Source of the DNA: Nonlabens spongiae
GTDB taxonomy: Bacteria; Bacteroidota; Bacteroidia; Flavobacteriales; Flavobacteriaceae
Direction of reading: 5' to 3'
DNA length: 64,000 nucleotides
Assembly: GCF_002117125.1 (NCBI RefSeq)
Contig: NZ_CP019344.1
Span: 620,001 to 684,000, forward strand
In this document: in pieces, positions 8,824 through 16,721 of the stretch
Numbering within the stretch: the stretch's first letter is position 1
Layout: the number at the start of each line of letters is the position of its first letter
Made by a program: the position numbers and the translations under genes
The notes under the pieces: generated by a model
What the model was told of the DNA's origin: nothing
Database searches by the model: none
Seen by the model: the letters and a program-made list of their open reading frames with translations, nothing else

Positions 8824-9090
8824 TTAATTCTGTTAATCAAACCCTTCTATAGTTCTGAACCGGTCTTTGTTAATACATAAACCCGTTTTGATCTATAAGA
8901 GAGTACATTTTATCCATAAACGAATTTAAAATTATTCATGATATGGCAATATGTAGCGAGCATTTTGCGAAGGTGAATTATGAACAATTTCACTAAGTTT
9001 TGAAAAGGACAGGAAGTCTCTAATTTTGAACTTAGTGTTTTTACAATAAGAGATTTATAAACTGAAATTTTTACAGTCTAAAAAGAAGGA

Positions 9091-10002
9091 TCAATAAAAA
9101 TTCAAATTATAAGCAACGCCTATTTGAAATTCCTCATAATCGGAGAGGTGGCGGTAGTTAGCAAGCGCAGACCAGTTGGAATCACCGAAGCGATACAATG
9201 CCTCGGTTTTCACCTCATTGAAGTTATCCCAGTACGTATAACTAGCTGATAGATTTAAATTACTGAATAAATTGCGGCTCAATCCTAAACCGATTCCCAG
9301 ACTTTCGTTTTGCTCTTGGCCATCGTAGTTGAGATGACCGAGAATCACTTTAATTCTTGGGTCTTTATAATATTTGGAATTGAAACTTAGGAGTTTAAAA
9401 GAAGTCGAGATATCTAGCCGATATTGATGAAACTGTAAACCATTGAAATTTTGATTTTCTACACCAGCTTTAAAACTAAAATATCTTGAACCAGACAGTC
9501 GGATTGAGTTTCTTAAAGAATAGGAGTAACTACTATTGTTATCTAAATCAGTACCTATTGAACCACTAAAACTAAAATTGAGTGGTAAAATCCCTTTGTG
9601 ATTATCAACCTCGATTTTATTTACTTTGTAATTCAAGCCTTTGCTAATAAAAATTTTATTCATTAAAAAAGGATGACCGGCAGTTACCGCTACTACTTCC
9701 AATATAGGCTGAAGCGTCACACCAATAATTTTCTGATTACCGACTAAAATAGATTGATTTTCATAACCAGTATATGCGAATACTAAAGTATTTGCTGGGA
9801 GTACCTTTATTGTATATTCTCCATCAAAATCTGTAACCGTGAACTTCTGCGTTCCCTTTATCTGAATTGTAGCGCCTGCCAATGCTCGTCCATCTGGATC
9901 AATTACCTTACCCGTGACCAGAAGTGAATCAATCGCTTGGCTGTTATTTCCTAAACATGTCATTGAAACAAATATTGAGAAGAGGAGAAGGGATGATTTC
10001 AA
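9091..10002 (-). CDS. Carboxypeptidase-regulatory-like outer membrane protein
   Basis: A 303-residue secreted protein. An N-terminal signal peptide (about 1-23) is followed by a carboxypeptidase D regulatory-like beta-sandwich: 'VTGKVIDPDGRALAGATIQIKGT' and 'TDFDGEYTIKVLPANTLVFAYTGYENQ' (about 28-85). The remainder shows alternating hydrophobic/polar strands with frequent aromatic residues ('GSRYFSFKAGVENQNF', 'LSASYTYWDNF') and ends in 'YNLNFY', as in outer membrane beta-barrels. This plan resembles the plug-side extension of SusC/DUF5686 proteins but is much shorter. Role unknown. About 270 bp upstream and a 650-bp repeat-rich gap separate it from its neighbours. Confidence 0.65.
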   Translation of the reverse strand: MKSSLLLFSIFVSMTCLGNNSQAIDSLLVTGKVIDPDGRALAGATIQIKGTQKFTVTDFDGEYTIKVLPANTLVFAYTGYENQSILVGNQKIIGVTLQPILEVVAVTAGHPFLMNKIFISKGLNYKVNKIEVDNHKGILPLNFSFSGSIGTDLDNNSSYSYSLRNSIRLSGSRYFSFKAGVENQNFNGLQFHQYRLDISTSFKLLSFNSKYYKDPRIKVILGHLNYDGQEQNESLGIGLGLSRNLFSNLNLSASYTYWDNFNEVKTEALYRFGDSNWSALANYRHLSDYEEFQIGVAYNLNFY

Positions 10003-10114
10003 ACGGCCGTTGTTTAAGCAGAATTTAAAGGTAGATAAAACTTATTAAAAAATGGAAACCGCTCCCTAATCTTTAAATATTGGGTTTATCAATCTACAGA
10101 ACACAGGACAATTC

Positions 10115-10158
10115 AACTAAAAAAGCCGTTCCCTTCAGTTTAGAGAAACGACTTTTTG
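10115..10158 (-). terminator. Terminator-like hairpin in REP-like copy 1
   Basis: Read on the minus strand: stem AAAAAGTCGTT pairing with AACGGCTTTTT (one G-U pair), about 13-base loop, ending in a U run. It may end transcription of the amidohydrolase genes. A second copy of the hairpin lies at about 10397-10440. Confidence 0.5.
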
Positions 10159-10221
10159 TTCTTGATTTCAAAATCGGGCTTCGAGAACCTCAGCCCTCGC
10201 GATATTAAATGACTTTGAGCC
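10115..10221. repeat. REP-like intergenic unit, copy 1
   Basis: A roughly 105-bp unit that recurs at 10397-10527. It contains a terminator-like hairpin at its left end and a core (10173-10199) with the inverted repeat GGGCT/AGCCC around a GAG/CTC inner stem. The same core occurs in opposite orientation at 37767 and 37957. It lies between two minus-strand genes. Confidence 0.75.
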
Positions 10222-10396
10222 TGAGGCCCTCGAAGGGCGACTTAGTAGGGCAAATTTGAATTTTATTAAATTACGACTAAGACAACGATTTACTTTTGCA
10301 AACACTCCAACCCCCTCAAAGGGGCTAAAGAAAATTTAATGCTAGGACTTAACCAATAAAATATAAACTTTTGCACTTCAAATAGAATCAATGTCG

Positions 10397-10527
10397 AACT
10401 AAAAAAGCCGCTCCTTCAGTTTAGAGAAACGACTTTTTGTTCTTGATTTCAAAATCGGGCTTCGAGAGCGCTTCGACAGGCTCAGCGTAACACCTCAGCC
10501 CTCACGATATTAAATGACTTTGAGCCC
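10397..10527. repeat. REP-like intergenic unit, copy 2
   Basis: The second copy of the unit at 10115-10221, with the same hairpin and 'GATATTAAATGACTTTGAGC' end. It differs by an extra ~25 bp inside the core containing CTTCGACAGGCTCAGCG. A related string (TCGGATCCGCTCAATGACC, GGAGTCGAAG) follows at 10539-10580. This CTTCGAC/CTCAGCG type of string also appears inside the amidohydrolase gene at 13338-13460. Confidence 0.75.
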
Positions 10528-10603
10528 TAAGGAGTTCTCTGAGCATTTCGGATCCGCTCAATGACCACGGAGTCGAAGGGGACTTGAAGGGCGAAATAAA
10601 TTC

Positions 10604-10652
10604 ATTCTGCATTCCAAATTCTGCATTCAGCATTCTGCATTCATAATTCAAC
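10604..10652. repeat. Heptanucleotide array (ATTCTGC type)
   Basis: Seven consecutive 7-bp units of the form ATTCNNN; ATTCTGC occurs three times, interleaved with variants ATTCCAA, ATTCAGC, ATTCATA and ATTCAAC. The array ends at the stop codon of the amidohydrolase gene. Confidence 0.85.
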
Positions 10653-11965
10653 TACCTCTTCACCTCAAGCCCGTACTTTTCCATATACCGCTCATACAGC
10701 TCAGTCTGGTGGCTGTCGAGGGAAATCTCACGACCGTCTATAAAAGCGTGGGTCAACACGTTACCCATCATTTCAAGAGCATTACCTTTTGAAATGAAAA
10801 GCGTAGCCATTTTACCTTCTTCTAGCGAACCGTATTTGTCATCAATTCCCAAAATCTTTGCGGGATTCAGCGTGATCAGTTTTAGGGCTTCTTCCATGTC
10901 CATACCGTAACCTGCTACCGTTCCAGCAAGGAATGGGAAATTACGTGTTTGATGACGCTCCATGTCACCACTGTTCTCCAATGCTACTAAAACCCCTTTG
11001 TCCGCTAGCATTTTTGGGAATTTATAAGGCAAATCAAAGTCTTCATCCTCGGCGCTGGGTAGGGAATGGGTACGGCCTGCCAAAACAGGAACTTTCATCG
11101 CTACCAGTGTTTTAGCCACTTTATCGGCTTCACGAGCGCCGACCAATACAGGTCTTTGAATACCATTTTTATTGATAAAATTCAGCACGTCTCTAATGCC
11201 TTTCTCACCATCTACATGAAAATATACCGTCTGCTTTCCATTAATCGCATCGTTTAGCGCAGCATATTTCAGGTTCAGACCTGTTTTGCTCTCTGTAGCG
11301 TTATAAGCCTTTGCGTTATTGACAAAATCGGTCAGTTCGCGAACTTGTTTCTCGTAATCTTTACTGGGCTCAATCGGCCCGGGATTGTACCAGGATCCGG
11401 TTCTTCTGAAACTACTGGGCCAGTTGATATGAACACCTTCATCGGTTAGGAGGGAAGCATCTTCCCAATTCCACGCGTCGAGTTGTACCACGCTGGATTT
11501 TCCAGAAATACGTCCACCACGTGGTACGATCTGAGCCATCAGAACTCCGTTGGGTCTCATGGATTCCACTACGCGACTCTCTGCATTATAAGCAATCACA
11601 GACCGCACATGCGGATTGTACGTTCCGATCTCACGCTCATCATCACTCGCTTTTACGGCATCCACTTCTACCAGTCCCAGCGTGGCATTCATCGCGATAA
11701 TTCCTGGATATACGTGCTGTCCTTCGGCATTGATTACGCGGCCTTTGGGTTGCATTTTGACCGTTGTGGCATCTGCAATTGTGGTGATTTTGCCTTCTTC
11801 TACGACTATTATACTGTTCTCGATCACGCTGCCGTCACCTATGTGCGCGGTCGCGTTCATGATCGTAAAAGCTCCTTTTTGTGCGAGCGCTGGAGTTTGT
11901 TGCGCCCACGTTATCATGCTGCAAATCAGCGCAGCTACTATCGTTAATTTTCTCATGGGTTTCAT
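10652..11965 (-). CDS. Secreted amidohydrolase-like protein, degenerate metal site
   Basis: About 437 residues from ATG at 11965, which lies 1 base after the stop of the upstream amidohydrolase gene; the open frame extends to 12007 inside that gene. The start at 11965 (or ATG at 11956) puts a signal peptide ('LTIVAALICSMITWAQ') at the N-terminus. The fold is amidohydrolase-like: 'GDGSVIENSIIVVEEGKITTI', 'VYPGIIAMNATLG', and near the C-terminus 'LITLNPAKILGIDDKYGSLEEGKMATLFI'. At the position of the family's metal-binding H-x-H after the first beta-alpha unit it has 'AMNAT', so that site is lost. It may be a non-catalytic or differently metallated partner of the upstream protein. Periplasmic location is inferred. 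Confidence 0.8.
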   Translation of the reverse strand: MKPMRKLTIVAALICSMITWAQQTPALAQKGAFTIMNATAHIGDGSVIENSIIVVEEGKITTIADATTVKMQPKGRVINAEGQHVYPGIIAMNATLGLVEVDAVKASDDEREIGTYNPHVRSVIAYNAESRVVESMRPNGVLMAQIVPRGGRISGKSSVVQLDAWNWEDASLLTDEGVHINWPSSFRRTGSWYNPGPIEPSKDYEKQVRELTDFVNNAKAYNATESKTGLNLKYAALNDAINGKQTVYFHVDGEKGIRDVLNFINKNGIQRPVLVGAREADKVAKTLVAMKVPVLAGRTHSLPSAEDEDFDLPYKFPKMLADKGVLVALENSGDMERHQTRNFPFLAGTVAGYGMDMEEALKLITLNPAKILGIDDKYGSLEEGKMATLFISKGNALEMMGNVLTHAFIDGREISLDSHQTELYERYMEKYGLEVKR

Positions 11966-11966
11966 T

Positions 11967-14900
11967 TTACCAGTGCAGGGTATCACATTCATAAAGTGTC
12001 TTTTCATTCTTTTTGGCAGGCTGTGTTTTCAGGCCTTTATTCTTTGCTTTAAGCATTTCGTTGACCAGTTGTTGCCTTTCTTTTTTTACGCTTTCGCGAA
12101 AGCGTGCATCTCTTTCAACATCAAAGAAAACAATACCATCAATCATGGTGATCTGGGGTCTCGCGGTCACACTCATGGGGTGCGCATTCCAAAGTACCAA
12201 ATCGGCATCCTTACCCTTTTTGATACTTCCCGTGCGGTCGTCGATGCGCAGGAGTTTTGCTGGATTTAGCGTTACAAACTTCCAAGCTTCTTCCTCGCTC
12301 ACGGCACCATATTTCATGGCTTTTGCAGCTTCTTGGTTCAAGCGTCGAGACATTTCGGCATCATCACTGTTAAAGGCAACGGTCACACCAGCCTCGTGCA
12401 TGATCGCACCGTTGTAGGGAATGGCGTCGTTCACCTCATATTTGTAGGCCCACCAGTCGCTGAAGGTCGATCCTCCCACGCCGTGCTCAGCCATTTTATC
12501 GGCTACCTTGTAACCTTCTAGAATATGAGTAAACGTATTGATTCTGAAGCCGAAATCTTCTGCCACCTTCATCAACATATTGATCTCGCTCTGTACATAA
12601 CTATGGCAGGTTACAAATCGCTTGCTCTCCAAAATTTCCAGAAGTACTTCCATTTCTTCATCATAACGGAAGTCTGGTTTTCCCTTTGAGTCTTTATAGT
12701 CACGCGCTCGCGAAAAGAAGTCGATGAATACCTGTTCCACTCCCATACGGGTTTGAGGGAAACGCACGCCGTACTGATAGCGGGATTGTTTTACATTTTC
12801 ACCTAGCGCAAATTTGATGAACTGTGGCGAATTGTCATAGATCATTTCATCTGCTGGGTAGCCCCATTTTAATTTGATGATCGCGCTACGACCACCTATG
12901 GGGTTAGCACTTCCGTGCAGCAGTTGCGAACTCGTCACTCCTCCAGCAAGATCCCGGTAAATATTGACATCTTCGTGATCTACGACATCTTCAATAGTTA
13001 CCTCTGCTGTTGAGTTGTGACCGGCTTCATTTACACCACCGTCTATGGCGATGTGGCTATGCTCGTCTACAATACCGCTGGTTAGGTGCATTCCTGTACC
13101 ATCAATTACTCGTGCTCCACGATCGCTGAGATCTTTGCCGATTTTGGCAATTTTACCGTCTTTAACGAGAACGTCGGTATTTTTGAGTATTCCTTCTTCT
13201 TCATTAGTCCAGACGGTAGCATTGCTGTATAATACTGTTTCTTGCTGAGGACGTTGCTCGTACCCAAAACCTATATTAGGATAGGTCATTTTGCCTACTG
13301 ATTTCAGTTCTTTCTGAGTAGCGTCGTCCTTCGCGGGCGTTTCGACTCCGCTCAACGACCCCTCAGTAGAGTCGTCTTGATCTTCTTCATCCTTCTCAAG
13401 GTCTGTGAGCGGAGCCGAAGAGCCGTCATCGGTATCGTCACCCTGAGTCGAAGAGCCGTCTTTCTTCATCGCAGCCGTAAACCCAATTTCATTTCCATCA
13501 GCTAGATAGGCGGTACCGGTTAATCCGTCATTTTTGTTCTTTTGAGCAAGGAAACGGTGGACGCCTTTATCATCTGTATTTTTAGGTGTTGCTAGAATGT
13601 TGATCCAGTCGTTATCGTAATCGATTTTAGACCCTAGCGTGATGCTGTCGCTTTTCACTTTAATCTTTTTACCAGTTCCTGAAATCACCATTTCATAGTC
13701 TGTACCGCCTATGCGTGTGGTGTAGGTCCCGTCGATGTCTTTTACATTACGATCCTTGAGCAGGTGTTTGGAGCCTTGCACCCAGTTTTCATAGATCACG
13801 GTTTTCTTATCAAAAAGATCTCCTGAAGCTACGATAAAATTGGCCAGTTTTCCTTTTTCCAAAGTTCCCACCATTGCCGATGATTTCATGATCTGTGCAG
13901 GAATCGTCGTCAGGGCTGCAAGCGCCTGATCTTTAGTCAAACCATATTCCATCGCGCTGCGCAGCTTACCGTAGATATCACTAGGTTTCTTGAGTCCCAT
14001 GGTCGTGATCGCATAAGTAACGCCTTTATCGCTGAGCATTTTAGGATTAGCCGGAGCTTGTTTCCACTCGCGCATATCAGAAAGGCTTACAAAACTTTCC
14101 AAAAACGGATTGCTCACATCATAAGCATCTGGGAAATTTACAGGAAGAATGAGCGACGCATTGGTTGCTTTGATCTCATCGATCATTTCATAGGCATCTT
14201 CACCACCTACGATCACAAACTGCTTCCCGATGCGGTCACCCAGTTTGTCTACGCGCAATACGTTTTTCTTATCGCCGGCCTCAAAGTACTGCACCATGCT
14301 TTTTTTAGCATTGAGCGCTTCAAGGGAAAGGTCTTTGTTTTTTGCATGTCCTTTTGCATACCAGTCAGCGTCAAAATGTGCTTGACGCAACAACGCTAGT
14401 GCTCCCATCATACTGGTAGGGTAGGACTGGCGCGACTGGCGGCTCTTGTCAAAGCTGAAAAAGTTCCCGCTTTCTTGTTTTACAATGCGTTGTGCATCAG
14501 TTCCGTTGTTATTAAGTGCGAGCAACATACCGCTACCGCGAGCAATACCATCGTGGAGGTGTGTTTGAACCATGCCATAGCCGGCGTCGAGGTATTTCTG
14601 GGCTTCCTTTTCATCGTACTTGAAAAAGTCCATGGCCATTTGCTCAGCGCGTATGTGGTCGTTCCAGTAATACCCTTTACGCCCTTCATCATACTGTTGC
14701 ACTCGGCTACTGGGCGCGCGAGGAGCTTCTTTCATCGCCATATCGCCATACGCTTCTATAAAAGAAGGGTAGATGTACGTACCAGAGGCATCTTCCACCA
14801 CAGCATTTTTAGGGATGCTCACATTTTGACCTATGGCTTCAATCTTGCCATTTTTGATCACGATGGTCGCATTTTCCATCACCTGACCAGGCATGGTGGT

Positions 14901-15026
14901 TACGGTGACATTGGTAATGACCCTCGTGACATCGTCCACCGCGCTGATGTCATCGTTGTTTGGGAAATAGTCCTGCGCCTGGAGTTGCCATCCCAGCAGC
15001 AAGAACACATAAAGTAATCGCTTCAT
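11967..15026 (-). CDS. Secreted two-domain amidohydrolase
   Basis: 1019 residues with a signal peptide ('LLYVFLLLGWQLQAQ'). Two amidohydrolase-like halves are joined by an acidic linker. The first half (about 30-440) has 'MENATIVIKNGKIEAIGQN' and 'GTYIYPSFIEAYGD', where the usual H-x-H is missing, and ends 'VGTLEKGKLANFIV'. The second (about 600-1010) has 'ATVWTNEEEGILKNTDVLVKDGKIAKIGK', an intact 'DEHSHIAIDGG', 'CHSYVQSEI', 'INTFTHILEGYK' and 'VAFNSDDAEMSRR', so it keeps the metal ligands. Substrate unknown; imidazolonepropionase-like amidohydrolases are the nearest class I recognise. A palindrome copy lies in its last 35 codons (RFRES). The linker (about 520-565) is built from dispersed-repeat DNA. 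It probably forms an operon with the downstream amidohydrolase. Confidence 0.88.
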   Translation of the reverse strand: MKRLLYVFLLLGWQLQAQDYFPNNDDISAVDDVTRVITNVTVTTMPGQVMENATIVIKNGKIEAIGQNVSIPKNAVVEDASGTYIYPSFIEAYGDMAMKEAPRAPSSRVQQYDEGRKGYYWNDHIRAEQMAMDFFKYDEKEAQKYLDAGYGMVQTHLHDGIARGSGMLLALNNNGTDAQRIVKQESGNFFSFDKSRQSRQSYPTSMMGALALLRQAHFDADWYAKGHAKNKDLSLEALNAKKSMVQYFEAGDKKNVLRVDKLGDRIGKQFVIVGGEDAYEMIDEIKATNASLILPVNFPDAYDVSNPFLESFVSLSDMREWKQAPANPKMLSDKGVTYAITTMGLKKPSDIYGKLRSAMEYGLTKDQALAALTTIPAQIMKSSAMVGTLEKGKLANFIVASGDLFDKKTVIYENWVQGSKHLLKDRNVKDIDGTYTTRIGGTDYEMVISGTGKKIKVKSDSITLGSKIDYDNDWINILATPKNTDDKGVHRFLAQKNKNDGLTGTAYLADGNEIGFTAAMKKDGSSTQGDDTDDGSSAPLTDLEKDEEDQDDSTEGSLSGVETPAKDDATQKELKSVGKMTYPNIGFGYEQRPQQETVLYSNATVWTNEEEGILKNTDVLVKDGKIAKIGKDLSDRGARVIDGTGMHLTSGIVDEHSHIAIDGGVNEAGHNSTAEVTIEDVVDHEDVNIYRDLAGGVTSSQLLHGSANPIGGRSAIIKLKWGYPADEMIYDNSPQFIKFALGENVKQSRYQYGVRFPQTRMGVEQVFIDFFSRARDYKDSKGKPDFRYDEEMEVLLEILESKRFVTCHSYVQSEINMLMKVAEDFGFRINTFTHILEGYKVADKMAEHGVGGSTFSDWWAYKYEVNDAIPYNGAIMHEAGVTVAFNSDDAEMSRRLNQEAAKAMKYGAVSEEEAWKFVTLNPAKLLRIDDRTGSIKKGKDADLVLWNAHPMSVTARPQITMIDGIVFFDVERDARFRESVKKERQQLVNEMLKAKNKGLKTQPAKKNEKTLYECDTLHW
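12090..12103. repeat. Palindrome copy 3 (coding, FRES frame)
   Basis: Perfect 16-bp form within the 3' end of the two-domain amidohydrolase gene; read on the minus strand it encodes 'RFRES'. Confidence 0.95.
13338..13460. repeat. Dispersed-repeat fragments inside a coding region
   Basis: Three strings of the type TTTCGACTCCGCTCAACG, GTGAGCGGAGCCGAAGAGCC and CTGAGTCGAAGAGCC lie close together. They resemble the CTTCGACAGGCTCAGCG and GGAGTCGAAG strings in the intergenic repeat at 10470-10580. Here they encode the acidic linker of the amidohydrolase, including 'SLSGVETPAK'. Confidence 0.6.
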
Positions 15027-15099
15027 TTAATTTGGATTTATGCTCTAAAGATAGGGTAGAGCAGGGGAATGGGATGGTATTGATAGTGAATGTTATACC

Positions 15100-15113
15100 G
15101 CTTTCGCGAAAGC
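15100..15113. repeat. Palindrome copy 4 (intergenic)
   Basis: Perfect 14-bp copy 74 bp upstream of the two-domain amidohydrolase start (minus strand). Confidence 0.95.
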
Positions 15114-15256
15114 AAGAAAACCATCAACATCTTTCAAAAAATCAAAACATCACTTGATTTGATAAGCTTGGCAGCAGCAAGGTCTCATTCTAAAAAAAAT
15201 GATCTTCGAAAAATTCCAAAGTCAGTTTAATACAAAGCTGCGGCAATCCAAATTTC

Positions 15257-15846
15257 CTAGGTTACGTTTTTCACCTTCTCACCAATATAACTCTTAAGCA
15301 ATTCAAGTTGCTGCTCATTCAAACTATTGAGAGGAATGACTAATTCAGGGAAAGCAGCGTGCGTGGTTCTAGCAAACAAGAGTAAGCTATGGTCTTTGAT
15401 TTTGAAGAAATCATAAGCCCCCATTTTTTACTCCAATGATGCAAACTAGAGGAATAACTGATGTGGCTTTCTGAAAATGTAAAAGTAATCTTATCATTAA
15501 CCTTTTTCTCTCTATTTCTTTTAAGTTCAAAAAGTTGCTCAGTGGCTTTTTTAGATTTTCGGAGGTCAAGAAAATTAAGCGTTGCATACAATAGGAAACC
15601 GATACCCAAACCAAACGCGATTCCAAAATCCACATATGTCACCGATTCCTGACCATGATTTACGGTAGTCAATTCTGAAGCTTGCTCAGCCCATAATCCA
15701 TAAATGACTAAGACCAGTCCTAACCCTGCGAATAATAAAATGCGCGTAAGATTCTTTGAACTATAGAAATTTTGAACGAAATGCTTTTCTGCCTTTCTGT
15801 AAAAAGCGTCTATGTCTGTGATCTCTATTTTTATGGGGTGTGGCAT
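15257..15846 (-). pseudogene. YcxB-like membrane protein gene with a frameshift
   Basis: The intact frame (15340-15846, 168 residues) has a basic N-terminus and two membrane helices (about 33-52 and 73-90). It then has a soluble region, 'KITFTFSESHISYSSSLHHWSKKWG', typical of the YcxB-like C-terminal domain. After an A6/G5 stretch at about 15421-15432 that frame turns to unrelated sequence and stops. The next frame continues the family pattern, 'AYDFFKIKDHSLLLFART' then 'ELVIPLNSLNEQQLELLKSYI', to a TAG at 15257. One missing base in the G or A run explains both. Either the gene is inactivated or the assembly lost a base. Function of YcxB-like proteins is unknown. Confidence 0.75.
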
Positions 15847-15949
15847 TTTTGATATTTAAGGTGAGTTGTCTAGTTGAAAAATAGACCAATATTGAACTTT
15901 TTGGTCAGGAAGCTGTTGAAAGAGGCTGATTCAAAAAGAATATAATTTT

Positions 15950-16372
15950 TCAAAACCATGATACCACTGTGATGATCCCGACAATAATTAACAGCAACAA
16001 TAAAATTATGATTCCAATGATCAAGTATTTTGTCAAGCGATCTGTCCAAGTTTCTATATAAACTGGCTCAGATATAATCTCATTGCGAGTTCCTTTTTTG
16101 AGTTCAAGATCGAACAGCGTAATATCACTTTCTTTATCAACAATACCTTCATCTAAGTACAAGATTGGCGTTTTTGAATTCGCTGTTATCTCATTAATTT
16201 TTAGTGCTGCCTCTAGGAGTTCCGCAGCGTGAAGTTCTAGCCCTTGTCTATTTGCTTTGATATAGCAGTCATGAGAACCAATCTCATGTTGGAAGTACCC
16301 TACATAAGCCTCGTCGTAATTCTTTTGATTGCGTAATTGATTGATCAGGCTTGCAATTTCTTTCTCGTTCAT
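15950..16372 (-). CDS. Hypothetical protein with C-terminal membrane anchor
   Basis: 140 residues, not recognised. The first ~110 residues are soluble, mixed helix/strand and mildly acidic, beginning 'EKEIASLINQLRNQKNYDEAYVGYFQHEIG'. Residues ~112-138 form one very hydrophobic helix rich in Ile/Leu, followed by 'SWF' at the end. This is the plan of a tail-anchored or single-pass protein with a cytosolic domain. It starts at ATG after about 340 bp containing only a gene remnant. It is adjacent to the broken YcxB-like gene and next to the defence segment. Confidence 0.55.
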   Translation of the reverse strand: MNEKEIASLINQLRNQKNYDEAYVGYFQHEIGSHDCYIKANRQGLELHAAELLEAALKINEITANSKTPILYLDEGIVDKESDITLFDLELKKGTRNEIISEPVYIETWTDRLTKYLIIGIIILLLLLIIVGIITVVSWF

Positions 16373-16420
16373 TGAAGTATACTTTTGGAAAACAGGTTAA
16401 TTAAACTAGATGTAAGCTGT

Positions 16421-16585
16421 TCATTCTTGGTCGAGCAATTCAGAGACTTTAACTACTTAAGGCAATTGACTCCCAGAAAAGCCGCAACCAAAACCAACCA
16501 TTTGGTTAGCATCGATGTGAGATTGCGCATTGGCGTTGTATAGAACTCCAAATTCTAAGGTTAGAGTTAGGATGAGATTTTTCAC
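16421..16585 (-). pseudogene. Remnant of a small secreted protein gene
   Basis: Reading from GTG at 16583-16585 gives a signal peptide ('KNLILTLTLEFGVLYNANAQ'), then 'SHIDANQMVGFGCGFSGSQLP' and a TAA at 16457. The same frame then continues as 'VVKVSELLDQE' before a TGA at 16421. The arrangement (secretion signal, Gly-Cys-Gly segment, then 'VxKVSxLL') looks like one protein interrupted by nonsense changes. It lies in the otherwise empty stretch between the hypothetical gene at 15950 and the helicase at 16722. It is too short for certainty; a functional 42-residue secreted peptide is the alternative. Confidence 0.4.
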
Positions 16586-16721
16586 GTTTAAAATTTTTTC
16601 TTAGAAATTTGGAAGGATATAAGTACTATAATGTATAAACAGCTTTAACATATAATGAATTGAAATTAATTAAATCGAGAAAGGTTTCGTTTTTAGCTCA
16701 GTTTTTTATTGGGGGAAGCCA

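Noticed and set aside
13045..15017. Long + strand open frames opposite the amidohydrolase genes
   Set aside because: They mirror a clearly recognisable minus-strand protein with signal peptide and domain motifs; they are shadow frames.
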